Assembly: GCF_947499215.1 (NCBI RefSeq)
Contig: NZ_CANMNI010000002.1
Location: 1,054,001-1,118,000, forward strand
Length of the DNA stretch: 64,000 nt
From: an uncultured Pontibacter sp.
GTDB taxonomy: Bacteria > Bacteroidota > Bacteroidia > Cytophagales > Hymenobacteraceae
Reading direction: 5' to 3'
The translations under genes were made by a program, and so were the position numbers. Below the pieces are notes generated by a model. It was not told the origin of the DNA. It worked only from the letters and a program-made list of their open reading frames with translations, and searched no databases. Positions 26,941 through 35,866 of this stretch are shown piece after piece (position 1 is the stretch's first letter; each line of letters opens with the position of its first letter).

Positions 26941-27034
26941 AGGAAGACGGAGTTAGAAAGAACTATACACCAGCTTGAACCGAAATGAGCAGAGCTTATT
27001 TAAATTTCGTTTTTGCAAGCGAAAATTGGACCTA

Positions 27035-27157
27035 TAGGGTTCTGTCGAAACGATTTATGAGTCGCATAGCAGCGCTATGGGGCGAATGAATAGTGATGAC
27101 AGGTTCCTGTAGGAGCGATTTGCAGCGCAAAGGATGAATTTTAAACAAGCTCTCAGG
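27035..27157. repeat. Dispersed intergenic repeat, copy B
   Basis: 123 bp matching 8748-8870. The core GCATAGCAGCGCTATGG is at 27064-27080. It lies between the start of the membrane protein gene and the rbfA promoter, in the same orientation as copy A. Confidence 0.75.
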
Positions 27158-27206
27158 CACAATTGGGGTAAAAATGCGAAATTAATATGATATTTGCATC
27201 TTCAAT

Positions 27207-27602
27207 ATGGAAAGTAAAAGACAACAGAAATTTTCGCGCCTAATACAAAAGGAATTGGCAGAGATCTTCCAGCGGGAAGTGCCACACCTTTTTAGTGGCG
27301 CCTTCATATCAGTGAGTATTGTACGCGTGTCACCCGATCTTGGCTTGGCACGCACATACCTGAGCGTGATGAACTCCAAAACTAGCAATGAGATGCTACT
27401 GCAGGAACTGCGCGCCAACACCAAGACGATCCGTCACTTGCTGGCCCAGCGCATTAAAAGCCAAGTGCGCGTTGTTCCGGAACTGGTGTTCTACCTAGAC
27501 GACAGTGCCGAGTACGCCGCCAACATCGACAAGCTATTCTCCAACATAGACATCCCGCCGGCCCCAGAGGAAGACGAGGACGACGATACCTATACCCGCT
27601 AG
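27207..27602 (+). CDS. rbfA: Ribosome-binding factor A
   Basis: A 131-residue small KH-like protein. The start MESKRQQKFSRLIQKELAEI and the middle VSPDLGLARTYLSVMN, then RVVPELVFYLDDS, match RbfA. It helps process the 16S rRNA 5' end and mature the 30S subunit, notably in the cold. The C-terminus is acidic. A near-consensus -7 element (GATATTTG, ending 27196) lies 10 nt before the ATG, implying a very short leader. The methyltransferase gene begins 17 bp after its stop, and a LolC/E-type permease follows, an arrangement common in this phylum. Confidence 0.95.
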   Translation: MESKRQQKFSRLIQKELAEIFQREVPHLFSGAFISVSIVRVSPDLGLARTYLSVMNSKTSNEMLLQELRANTKTIRHLLAQRIKSQVRVVPELVFYLDDSAEYAANIDKLFSNIDIPPAPEEDEDDDTYTR

Positions 27603-27619
27603 CATTTAGCATCACCCTT

Positions 27620-28429
27620 ATGCAGTATGACCCGATTAAGCGTGTGCTGGGCAATGTGTTCAACCAGACGCCTTTCCTGCGCCGCGTATTTTACAATTTG
27701 CTTGACCTGTTGCTGTTGCGCGCTTGGCATGTGCACAAAGAGCTCCGGGAGTGGGCCGACAATCGCAAAGGCGAGGAACAGCACATACTGGATGCCGGCT
27801 CCGGATTCGGGCAGTATACCTACTGGCTCTCCAGCCAGAGCAGCAAGTGGAGTATCTTGGCCGTGGATGTAAAGAAAGAGCAGATTTCGGATAGCAACCG
27901 CTTTTTCAGGGCGATCAATCGACAGAACGTACTGTTCCGTATTGGCGACCTCGTGAAGTACCGGGAGGAAAATACCTACGACCTCATTCTTTCAGTGGAT
28001 GTGATGGAACACATTCTGGAAGACGTGGAGGTGTTCCGCAACTTTCAGGCATCGCTTGTGCCGGGCGGTATGCTGGTTATCTCCACCCCTTCTGACCAAG
28101 GTGGCTCCGATGTGCACGGCGATGACGAGACCTCTTTCATAGAAGAACACGTGCGCGACGGGTATAACATAAAGGAAATAGAGGACAAGCTCAAACTGGC
28201 TGGCTTCAGTAAGGTGGAGGCGCGTTACTCCTATGGCAAGCCGGGGCAGATCTCATGGCGCCTGTCTATGAAGTACCCAATGCTGATGCTGAACACTTCC
28301 AAGGCATTCTTTTTAGTGCTGCCATTCTACTATCTTCTTACTTTTCCGATAAGCTTAGTCCTAAACTGGCTTGACGTGAAAGGAAACCACCCATCTGGCA
28401 CTGGCCTGATCGTAAAGGCGTGGAAATAA
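27620..28429 (+). CDS. Class I SAM-dependent methyltransferase
   Basis: A 269-residue protein. The SAM-binding motif I is LDAGSGFGQYTYWLSS near residue 55, followed by an acidic motif II (VDVKKEQ) and DLILSVDVMEHILED (post-I/motif II). The C-terminal ~45 residues contain a hydrophobic stretch (FFLVLPFYYLLTFPISLVL), so it may be attached to the membrane, which fits a lipid or envelope substrate (inference). It sits between rbfA (17 bp upstream) and the permease gene, probably in the rbfA transcript. Substrate not determined. Confidence 0.9.
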   Translation: MQYDPIKRVLGNVFNQTPFLRRVFYNLLDLLLLRAWHVHKELREWADNRKGEEQHILDAGSGFGQYTYWLSSQSSKWSILAVDVKKEQISDSNRFFRAINRQNVLFRIGDLVKYREENTYDLILSVDVMEHILEDVEVFRNFQASLVPGGMLVISTPSDQGGSDVHGDDETSFIEEHVRDGYNIKEIEDKLKLAGFSKVEARYSYGKPGQISWRLSMKYPMLMLNTSKAFFLVLPFYYLLTFPISLVLNWLDVKGNHPSGTGLIVKAWK

Positions 28430-28430
28430 T

Positions 28431-28500
28431 TGAATTGTTGATTGCTTAATTGTTAAATTGTTGATTCAATATATTTATGTACTTTATTTAACAATTAAGC
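28431..28500. repeat. AATTGTTGATT-type short repeats
   Basis: AATTGTTGATT occurs twice in this spacer and recurs after the SNF2 gene at about 32,923. Together with TTAACAATTAAGC it forms imperfect inverted repeats (TTAATTGTTAAA with TTTAACAATTAA), able to form a hairpin downstream of the methyltransferase gene. Confidence 0.5.
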
Positions 28501-28521
28501 ATCTAACCTATAAGCAATTAA

Positions 28522-29745
28522 ATGAACGTCCCTTTTCTCATAGCGAAGCGTTATTTTTTCTCTAAGAAGAAGAGGAACATTATTAGCATTATCTCCAATA
28601 TTGCCATGATTGGTGTGGCGGTGGGCACGGCGGCACTGATTATTGTGCTGTCGGTGTTCAACGGGCTCGAGGATCTGATCCGGACCATCTATACCAGTTT
28701 CGACCCCAACCTAAAGATATCGGCAGTGGAAGGCAAGTCTTTCGAGACCGATACGGAGTTTATGAACCGCATACGCAACACCCCCGGGGTAGCACTGGTG
28801 ACGGAGGTGATTGAAGACAACGCCCTGTTGCGCTACAACGACCGCCAAATGGTGGTAAAGGTGAAGGGCGTGAGTGAGAACTTCTTTGAACAGAACAAGA
28901 TTGGTTCATCAGTGGTAGAGGGAGGCTACGACCTGTACGCCAACAATAATTACTATGCTTTGGTGGGCCGCGGGGTGCAGTACCAGCTCTCAGTCAGGCT
29001 GAGCAACCAGTTTACGCCTCTGCAGTTTCTGTATCCGCGCAACACCAAGTTCAGTCCCCTCAATCCCGAGGGCTCTTTTAACTCCCTGAATATAACGCCG
29101 GGTGGCGTGTTTGCCATCGAGCGGCAGTACGACGACGCCTATGTGTTCGTGCCGATACAATTTGCTGAGGAACTGATGGAGTATGGCCGGAAGCGCACGG
29201 CCATCGAGATTAAGGTGGAGCCAGACTTCCGGATAGAGACTGTGAAGAAGTCTTTGCAGAAAGTGCTGGGAGATGGTTTTAAAGTACAGAACAGCGACGA
29301 ACAACACACCAGTCTGTTGCGGGCCGTTAAGGTCGAGAAGCTGTTTGTGTTCATCACGTTCGCCTTTATCCTGCTCATCGCCTCGCTCAACATCTTCTTC
29401 TCGCTCTCCATGCTTGTGATCGATAAGAAAAAGGACATTGCCATACTGGCTTCTATGGGGGCCACGAAAGAACAGATCCGCAATATCTTCCTGTTCGAGG
29501 GAGCGCTGGTAGCCTTTATCGGAGCCTCCTATGGGCTGTCGCTGGGTATGCTGATTGCGAACCTACAACAGACCTTCGGCTTTGTGTCGATGGGCATGGC
29601 GACCTCGGTAGTGGACTCCTATCCTGTAAAGCTCCAACTCATGGATTTTGTGCTGACTGGCGCTGCCATTGTCATCATTACCATGCTCGTCTCAATCCGC
29701 CCTGCCCGCAAAGCCGCCGCAATGTCGGTGCGCGACAACATCTAA
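28522..29745 (+). CDS. LolC/LolE-type ABC transporter permease (FtsX superfamily)
   Basis: A 407-residue membrane protein with one N-terminal helix after the basic stretch YFFSKKKRNIISIISNIAM, a large periplasmic domain of about 230 residues, then three C-terminal helices. The pattern GVAVGTAALIIVLSVFNGLE and the late SIRPARKAA box are typical of LolC/LolE permeases, which extract lipoproteins from the inner membrane with the LolD ATPase. No LolD is encoded nearby. In Bacteroidota such a permease often follows rbfA. The strict substrate is inferred from family membership. Confidence 0.88.
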   Translation: MNVPFLIAKRYFFSKKKRNIISIISNIAMIGVAVGTAALIIVLSVFNGLEDLIRTIYTSFDPNLKISAVEGKSFETDTEFMNRIRNTPGVALVTEVIEDNALLRYNDRQMVVKVKGVSENFFEQNKIGSSVVEGGYDLYANNNYYALVGRGVQYQLSVRLSNQFTPLQFLYPRNTKFSPLNPEGSFNSLNITPGGVFAIERQYDDAYVFVPIQFAEELMEYGRKRTAIEIKVEPDFRIETVKKSLQKVLGDGFKVQNSDEQHTSLLRAVKVEKLFVFITFAFILLIASLNIFFSLSMLVIDKKKDIAILASMGATKEQIRNIFLFEGALVAFIGASYGLSLGMLIANLQQTFGFVSMGMATSVVDSYPVKLQLMDFVLTGAAIVIITMLVSIRPARKAAAMSVRDNI

Positions 29746-29953
29746 GGAATACCTGCATTAACCAGTCCGATTGAGGCGGAAGTCTTTTAATATGAAGCTA
29801 AGTGATCAGTTTTATATAGAACAAGCAATATATATTGAAATAGAAAGTCGCTCATTCGCTGGTTTAGGTTATCTTCTTCTGAAAATATAAAAATATTTTG
29901 ATTCACAGGCCTGTTTGGGGTGTTGCGAGATAGGAAATCAGGAGTTTTGGGAG

Positions 29954-29961
29954 TAAATTTG
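29954..29961 (+). promoter_or_regulatory. -7 promoter element of the SNF2 helicase gene
   Basis: TAAATTTG, perfect TAnnTTTG, 21 nt before ATG 29983. No well-spaced TTTG -33 is obvious. Confidence 0.5.
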
Positions 29962-29982
29962 AAGTCCTAAAATTGTACCTGC

Positions 29983-32919
29983 ATGAAAGTATACACCACA
30001 CAGCCATTTCAGGTGATATACTCGTTGTTTGAGCACGAGTATCTGGGATATCTGTTCGAGTCTTTTGTGGTGCAGATAAATACCAAGGGCCAGCTGACTT
30101 TACAGCACCAGAATATTTCTGCCAAAAACGCCGATGAATTTGCCTCTCGCCTCGATGCGAAGGACTTTAAACTGATCGCACTGATCGACCAGATCCAACA
30201 GGACGCGGTGCTGAAGAAATTCTCTCCAAAGAAACTTTCCCCAATTGATTTTTTCTTGAAGGTATACGACCCTGAGAAAGGTGACAAAACCATGCAGGAG
30301 GCCATCAGCCACTACATACAGGTGCGCATGGGCAAGATTCTGGACATGCTCAGCGACCGCAGGACCTTCATTATGGGCAAGGACGGCGATCCGGCTTGGA
30401 AGGAGATACAGGTGGCACCCGAAAAGGCAAGCGTGCTGTTTCACTTCCGCCGCAACGAAGACAACACCCACTACTACCCTACCATCAAATACAAAGGCGA
30501 GCAACTGCACTTTCAGTACCGTAACGCGGCCCTGATATGCTATGAGCCCGCTTGGCTGATGCTGGATGGCATGATCTACAGTTTTGAAAAAGACATAGAC
30601 GGCAAAAAGCTGCAGCCCTTCCTGAACAAGAAGTTTATTCTGATTCCACGCTCAGTGGAGGAGAACTACTACCGCAAGTTTGTGACAGCGCTGGTGGAGT
30701 CCTTCGATGTGCGCGCCACCGGCTTCGACATAAAATCGGAACGCTATACCCCAAGCCCCTACCTGACCTTTTCAGAGATAAAAGCTGCCGATGCCTCGGC
30801 CTTGTACAGCAACGGCAGCACAGATAACGGCAAGGCTGACCGGGCCGCAGCCGCTGCCGATAAAATCCTCTTTAACCTGTCGTTCAAGTATGGCGACTAT
30901 GTCGTGGAGACGCAGGAGGCCAAGCGCATTAGCGTGAGTATGGAGAAAACGGAGGATTCCTACATTTTCCATAAGCTGATTCGCGATGCTGTGCATGAGA
31001 AACAGTATGTGAAAGAACTGGCCAAGCGCGAGCTGGAAGTGAGGAATGGGCAGGCGGTGTTGGACAAAAGCTCGGCTTTTTCGTGGCTCAACAGCAACCT
31101 GCAGGAGCTCGAAGAACTGGGCTTTACGGTGGCGCAGGGCGAGAGAAACGGAAAGAACTACTTTATCGGGGATATTTCGGTGAACGTAGGTATAACCGAG
31201 AACAATGACTGGTTCGACATCTATGGTACGGTGCGCTTCGGCGAGTTCGAAATTCCTTTCATCAAACTTAAAAACCACATCCTCACCCGCAACAACGAGT
31301 ACCTGTTGCCTAACGGGCAGGTAGCGATTATACCTGAAGAGTGGTTTACGCAATACATTGAGCTCTTCGCTTTTTCGGAGGGAGAGCACCAGCTCACGCT
31401 GCGCAAGCACCACATGGCGCTGGTAAATGATTTGCAGAACGGAAATCTGGCGCAGGTTACCATGACCCGCAAGCTGGAAAAGCTGCGTGAATTTGACACC
31501 ATAGAGGACAAGCCGTTGCCGGCAGGTTTTCTGGGCGAGTTGCGCCCATACCAGAAGGCGGGCTACAATTGGCTGCACTTCGTGAAGGACTTTAAGTTCG
31601 GAGGATGTCTGGCCGACGACATGGGTTTGGGCAAAACTGTGCAGACGCTGGCCATGCTGCAGCACCGCAAGGAGAATGGCGCTGAGTCGGCCACTTTGCT
31701 TGTTATGCCGACCTCACTGATTTACAATTGGCTGAACGAGGCCAAAAAGTTCACGCCGGAGCTGCGCATACTGACCTATACCGGCACGTACCGCGACAAG
31801 AACGTGGAACAGTTCAAGGACTACGACCTGATCCTGACTTCTTATGGAATTGTGCGCCTCGATACGGAACTGCTTAAGACCTATTACTTCGACTACATTA
31901 TACTGGACGAGTCGCAGGCCATCAAAAACCCGGACTCCAATACCTCAAAAGCCGTGCGCTCGCTCAAGTCGCGCCACCGCCTGATATTGACCGGTACGCC
32001 GGTGGAGAACAGCACCATGGACCTCTGGTCGCAGATGTCGTTCATCAATCCGGGTTTGTTGGGCAACCAACACTTCTTCCGCAACGAGTTCCTAAAACCG
32101 ATCGAGAAGGAGAAGGATGAGCATAAAACGCGTCGTCTGCATACGCTGATCAAGCCGTTCATCTTGCGCAGGCACAAGTCGCAGGTGGCCCGTGAATTGC
32201 CGCCGAAGATTGAGAATACCACCTTCTGCAAAATGACGGAGGAGCAGGAGCACGCCTACGAGGAAACCAAGTCCTACTACCGCAACAAGATCCTGACGAG
32301 TCTGGAGGAAAGCGGGCCGGGCAATACGCAGTTCATGCTCTTGCAGGGCCTGATGAAGCTTCGCCAGATCGCCAGTCACCCTTCTATGACTGACCCTAAC
32401 TACGAAGGTGAGTCAGGTAAGCTGAAGGAAGTACTGCGCATGACCAAGAACATTGTGGGCAAAGGGCATAAGGTGCTTATCTTTAGCCAGTTTGTGAAGC
32501 ATCTAGAGATCATCAGACAGGCGCTAAACGAAAAGGAGATAACCTATGCCTACCTAGACGGCAACACCAAAAACCGTCAGCAGCAGGTAGAGCTTTTCCA
32601 GAATGACCCGAGCATACAGGTATTCTTGATCTCGCTAAAAGCCGGAGGTGTGGGGCTCAACCTTACCGCCGCTGACTACGTGTTCATTCTGGACCCATGG
32701 TGGAACCCAGCCGTAGAGGCGCAGGCCGTGGACAGGGCACACCGTATTGGGCAGCAGAACAAGGTATTTACCTACAAATTTATCACCAAAGACACCGTAG
32801 AAGAAAAGATACTGGCCCTGCAGAACCGCAAGATCCAGCTCGTAACCGACCTCATCAGCACCGACGAAAACATCATCAAGAGCCTGACGAAAGAGGATAT
32901 AGACAATCTGTTGAGTTAG
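29983..32919 (+). CDS. SNF2-family DEAD/DEAH helicase with N-terminal SWIM-less associated domain
   Basis: A 978-residue protein. The first ~520 residues are the bacterial SNF2-associated region. The Swi2/Snf2 ATPase follows: motif I LADDMGLGKTVQT, motif II DESQ in place of DEAH, motif III LILTGTPVENS, then a helicase C lobe with KAGGVGLNLTAADYV and motif VI AVDRAHRIGQ. Such proteins translocate on double-stranded DNA and remodel protein-DNA or RNA polymerase complexes (HepA/RapA relatives). Role here is not known. It is a single gene with its own promoter and a terminator at 32976-33012. No phage or defence genes adjoin it, so a defence role is not supported. Confidence 0.93.
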   Translation: MKVYTTQPFQVIYSLFEHEYLGYLFESFVVQINTKGQLTLQHQNISAKNADEFASRLDAKDFKLIALIDQIQQDAVLKKFSPKKLSPIDFFLKVYDPEKGDKTMQEAISHYIQVRMGKILDMLSDRRTFIMGKDGDPAWKEIQVAPEKASVLFHFRRNEDNTHYYPTIKYKGEQLHFQYRNAALICYEPAWLMLDGMIYSFEKDIDGKKLQPFLNKKFILIPRSVEENYYRKFVTALVESFDVRATGFDIKSERYTPSPYLTFSEIKAADASALYSNGSTDNGKADRAAAAADKILFNLSFKYGDYVVETQEAKRISVSMEKTEDSYIFHKLIRDAVHEKQYVKELAKRELEVRNGQAVLDKSSAFSWLNSNLQELEELGFTVAQGERNGKNYFIGDISVNVGITENNDWFDIYGTVRFGEFEIPFIKLKNHILTRNNEYLLPNGQVAIIPEEWFTQYIELFAFSEGEHQLTLRKHHMALVNDLQNGNLAQVTMTRKLEKLREFDTIEDKPLPAGFLGELRPYQKAGYNWLHFVKDFKFGGCLADDMGLGKTVQTLAMLQHRKENGAESATLLVMPTSLIYNWLNEAKKFTPELRILTYTGTYRDKNVEQFKDYDLILTSYGIVRLDTELLKTYYFDYIILDESQAIKNPDSNTSKAVRSLKSRHRLILTGTPVENSTMDLWSQMSFINPGLLGNQHFFRNEFLKPIEKEKDEHKTRRLHTLIKPFILRRHKSQVARELPPKIENTTFCKMTEEQEHAYEETKSYYRNKILTSLEESGPGNTQFMLLQGLMKLRQIASHPSMTDPNYEGESGKLKEVLRMTKNIVGKGHKVLIFSQFVKHLEIIRQALNEKEITYAYLDGNTKNRQQQVELFQNDPSIQVFLISLKAGGVGLNLTAADYVFILDPWWNPAVEAQAVDRAHRIGQQNKVFTYKFITKDTVEEKILALQNRKIQLVTDLISTDENIIKSLTKEDIDNLLS

Positions 32920-32975
32920 AATGAATTGTTGATTATTAATTGTCGATTGTTAGTTCGATAATGAATGATTATACC

Positions 32976-33012
32976 AAAGCCGCAGCATGATAAGTGTTGC
33001 GGCTTTTTCTTT
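32976..33012 (+). terminator. Rho-independent terminator after SNF2 gene
   Basis: AAAGCCGCA pairs with TGCGGCTTT (9 bp, 13-nt loop), followed by TTCTTTT. Confidence 0.75.
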
Positions 33013-33040
33013 TATTGGGCGTAATAGGAATAGATAGGTA

Positions 33041-33048
33041 TAACTTTG
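33041..33048 (+). promoter_or_regulatory. -7 promoter element of the SRPBCC-like gene
   Basis: TAACTTTG, perfect TAnnTTTG; TTG at 33015-33017 about 23 bp upstream is a candidate -33. The element overlaps an AGGTATA motif at 33037. Confidence 0.55.
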
Positions 33049-33101
33049 AAGAAAGTCAGCGGTTAACAACAGTATCTTAAAAACAACCAACAATTCAACA
33101 C

Positions 33102-33542
33102 ATGCGCCTCCACCTCCAGACAACCGTTCAACAAGACTACCTAAGCGTTTTCCACGCATTTGATGAGCGGCTTTTTCGGAGGCTGTCGCCACCCTACCCG
33201 AAGTTGAAACTTTTGCGGTTTGATGGCAGCGAGGTGGGCGATGTGGTGGAAGTGGAATTGCAGACAGGTATAAAGTCTTTCCGCTGGACGAGTCTGATTA
33301 CGGAGCGGGAGATCACCGAGATAGAAGCTTGGTTTGTGGATGAAGGGCAGGAATTGCCCCCACCCCTACGCAACTGGCGACACAAGCACCTAGTCGCCAA
33401 GCACGGTGATGGTGCCATTATTCACGACATCATCGACTTTAGTACAGGCTTCAAGCCTTTGGACGTATTGCTATACCCGCTTATGCTGGCACAGTTTGGT
33501 ATGCGGAAGCCGATTTATAAGAAGGTGTTTAAGAAGGTATAG
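33102..33542 (+). CDS. SRPBCC (START-like) ligand-binding protein
   Basis: A 146-residue soluble protein, MRLHLQTTVQQDYLSVFHAF at its start. The length, the early beta strands and the helix-grip C-terminus (DFSTGFKPLDVLLYPLMLAQ) fit the SRPBCC hydrophobic-ligand-binding fold. It also resembles Bacteroidota proteins labelled ligand-binding SRPBCC. Ligand and partner are unknown. It ends 1 bp from the convergent SanA-like gene and starts after its own -7 element, so it is a single-gene unit. The assignment rests on pattern memory rather than catalytic residues. Confidence 0.65.
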   Translation: MRLHLQTTVQQDYLSVFHAFDERLFRRLSPPYPKLKLLRFDGSEVGDVVEVELQTGIKSFRWTSLITEREITEIEAWFVDEGQELPPPLRNWRHKHLVAKHGDGAIIHDIIDFSTGFKPLDVLLYPLMLAQFGMRKPIYKKVFKKV

Positions 33543-33543
33543 C

Positions 33544-34212
33544 TTAGTAGTGCAACAAGGCGTTCGAAGGGCCCTTGATGCTCACTTGCTCCCCCAGAAA
33601 TTTTGGCTTACGCTGAAGATTTACCTCCACAAAAGCGTTGACAGTTGCCAGCATTTCACGAAGCATGTTGCTGCGATATCCTCCATAATAGCCAGTATCC
33701 GCTGCATAGCCATAGCTATCCAGCCCAAGTGACCTGCCAATGTAAATAGCCCGATCGAGGTGGTAATTTTGTGAAACTAGCACAGCTTTATCGACCTCGA
33801 AAATTTCTTTTGCACGATACAGTGTAGAGTAGGTGTCGAATCCCGCAAAGTCCAGAAACAGGTCCTCTGCTTTCACATTTTTAGCAAGACAGTAATCCCG
33901 CATCACCTTTAGCTCATCGTAATTGCGACTTCCATTATCGCCAGATAACAAAAGGCGCTGCACCTTGCCGGCCTTGTATAATCTGATCCCAGCATCCAGT
34001 CGATCTTTTAAATACTTACTCGGCTTGCCATTACGTATACCGGCGCCAAAAACAATCGCTGTGTAGCACTCCGGTATATTTTCGGTAGAGCTATAGGTAT
34101 AGCGGTTCGCTCTATGCTTAATGACAGTTATCAATGTAGCGAAAGCCACAGCTGCCACCATGAGTGCTGCTATGGATACTTTAACGAATCTCTTATTAAG
34201 GAAAGCTTTCAT
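33544..34212 (-). CDS. SanA/YdcF family (DUF218) envelope protein
   Basis: 222 residues from ATG 34212; the longer frame to 34485 crosses the divergent promoter region and is rejected. There is one N-terminal membrane anchor (IAALMVAAVAFATLITVI). The DUF218 signature follows: AIVFGAGIRNGKPSKYLKDR, LLLSGDNG, and VLVSQNYHLDRA. E. coli SanA is linked to vancomycin resistance and envelope barrier function; the reaction is unknown. The domain probably lies in the periplasm. It is convergent with the SRPBCC gene and divergent from the carotenoid genes. Confidence 0.9.
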   Translation of the reverse strand: MKAFLNKRFVKVSIAALMVAAVAFATLITVIKHRANRYTYSSTENIPECYTAIVFGAGIRNGKPSKYLKDRLDAGIRLYKAGKVQRLLLSGDNGSRNYDELKVMRDYCLAKNVKAEDLFLDFAGFDTYSTLYRAKEIFEVDKAVLVSQNYHLDRAIYIGRSLGLDSYGYAADTGYYGGYRSNMLREMLATVNAFVEVNLQRKPKFLGEQVSIKGPSNALLHY

Positions 34213-34369
34213 CGAAACTCTAGCTGGTTTACTAATGCAGGTATAATATATTATTTTTAACCTATATACAGAACATTTCGCACTAAATAGTGAAACTTGT
34301 ATTAACCAAAACCTTTGCCCTACCCAAACAGTTAAGTGCAGGGAAGAAATATTCTGCGTAAATTGAGGT

Positions 34370-35866
34370 ATGACGAAAGCGGCCATCATCGGTTCAGGTA
34401 TAGGGGGCATCGCCACGGCTATTCGGCTGGCGGTGAAGGGATATGATGTGACCATGTTTGAAGCCAATGCTTCGTTCGGCGGCAAGATGCACCAGTTCGA
34501 CCTGCAAGGCTACCGTTTTGATGCCGGTCCCTCGCTTTTCACGCTGCCGCACTTGGTAGATGAACTGTTCACACTGGCTGGCCGCACGCCTTCCGATTAC
34601 TTTACCTATACCCGTCTCGATCCAATCACGCATTATTTCTGGCCGGATGGCAGTAAGCTCAAAGCCTATGCCGACCCAGAGGATTTTGCCGCAGAGGCGG
34701 AGCAACAATTGGGCGTACCAGCGCAAGATGTGCGTGATGTATTAGCTAAAAGCGCCCGGCTTTACGAAGGAACTGCCGACACCTTTCTGCACAAGTCGCT
34801 GCACAAGGCGGGCACTTACCTGAGCATTGATGTACTGAAAGCGCTGGGCTGTCTGTCGGATTTGGGCCTGACTACAACCATGCACGGTGCCAACGTCAAG
34901 CTGTTCGACGATCCGCGCTTTGTGCAGTTGCTCGACCGCTTCGCCACTTACAATGGCTCTGACCCGTATCAGGCGCCGGGCACACTTAACCTGATTCCAC
35001 ACTTGGAGCACAATATTGGCGCCTTCTATCCGAAAGGCGGCATTTACAGCATTGCCGCCAGTCTGGTGAGGCTGGCCGAAGAGCTAGGCGTGACGTTCAG
35101 GTATAACGAGCGGGTGGAGCGGATTATCACCCAAAACGGAAAAGCAACAGGTATAGCAACCAGTGCGGGCAGGTATAATGCTGAGGTGGTGGTGAGCAAC
35201 ATGGACGTAGTGCCGACTTACCGCCGACTTCTGCCCGACCAGCCGGCACCGGAACAGACCTTGCAACAACCGCGCTCCAGCTCGGCGCTTATCTATTACT
35301 GGGGTATAACCCATGAGTTTCCAGAGTTGCACCTGCACAACATCTTCTTTAGCGAAGACTACAAAAAGGAGTTTGAGCACATCTTCCAGCACAAGTCCAT
35401 CAGCCCGGACCCAACGGTATACGTGAACATCACCTCTAAACTGGAAAAAGAAGATGCGCCGCAGGGTTGCGAAAACTGGTTTGTGATGGTGAACGTGCCA
35501 CACCACCAAGGGCAGGACTGGGAGCAACTAATCAATTCAACCCGGGAGGCCGTGACTGCAAAGCTAAGCCGTATGCTACAGACCGACCTGACTAAGGTTA
35601 TTGCTTGCGAACAAGTGCTGGACCCGCTGCTAATTGAGCAACAAACATCGTCATATGCCGGAGCGCTGTATGGCAGTAGTTCCAACAACCGTATGGCTGC
35701 TTTTCTGCGACACCCTAATTTCAGCTCAAAGATAAAGGGGCTGTACTTTTGCGGGGGCAGCGTGCACCCGGGTGGCGGCATACCTTTGTGCCTGCTTTCT
35801 GCCAGCATAGTGGGCAACCTCGTGCCTGTCGTAACACCAGCTAATAAGTCGAAACAACATGCCTAA
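34370..35866 (+). CDS. crtD: Carotenoid desaturase, CrtD-type
   Basis: A 498-residue FAD-dependent enzyme of the CrtI superfamily. The N-terminal dinucleotide-binding motif is IGSGIGGIATAIRLAVKGYD, then FGGKMHQFDLQGYRFDAGPS. The C-terminal FAD-contact motif is LYFCGGSVHPGGGIPLCLLS. Because it overlaps a CruF-type hydratase gene by 8 bp, the better call is 1-hydroxycarotenoid 3,4-desaturase (CrtD) rather than phytoene desaturase CrtI. That is based on context and known Bacteroidota saproxanthin/flexixanthin pathways. Phytoene synthase, CrtI and lycopene cyclase are not in this window. Four AGGTATA motifs lie within the gene, a dense run. Confidence 0.85.
   Translation: MTKAAIIGSGIGGIATAIRLAVKGYDVTMFEANASFGGKMHQFDLQGYRFDAGPSLFTLPHLVDELFTLAGRTPSDYFTYTRLDPITHYFWPDGSKLKAYADPEDFAAEAEQQLGVPAQDVRDVLAKSARLYEGTADTFLHKSLHKAGTYLSIDVLKALGCLSDLGLTTTMHGANVKLFDDPRFVQLLDRFATYNGSDPYQAPGTLNLIPHLEHNIGAFYPKGGIYSIAASLVRLAEELGVTFRYNERVERIITQNGKATGIATSAGRYNAEVVVSNMDVVPTYRRLLPDQPAPEQTLQQPRSSSALIYYWGITHEFPELHLHNIFFSEDYKKEFEHIFQHKSISPDPTVYVNITSKLEKEDAPQGCENWFVMVNVPHHQGQDWEQLINSTREAVTAKLSRMLQTDLTKVIACEQVLDPLLIEQQTSSYAGALYGSSSNNRMAAFLRHPNFSSKIKGLYFCGGSVHPGGGIPLCLLSASIVGNLVPVVTPANKSKQHA

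Noticed and set aside
30772-31665. 297-codon minus-strand frame within the SNF2 helicase gene
   Set aside because: Shadow of the helicase reading frame. No motifs, no terminator or promoter.
29983-32919. SNF2 helicase as part of a defence system such as DISARM
   Set aside because: Neighbours are ordinary housekeeping genes, with no methyltransferase, phospholipase D or other defence partner.
34213-34485. N-terminal extension of the SanA-like protein
   Set aside because: It crosses the divergent promoter region and overlaps crtD; the membrane anchor begins right after ATG 34212.
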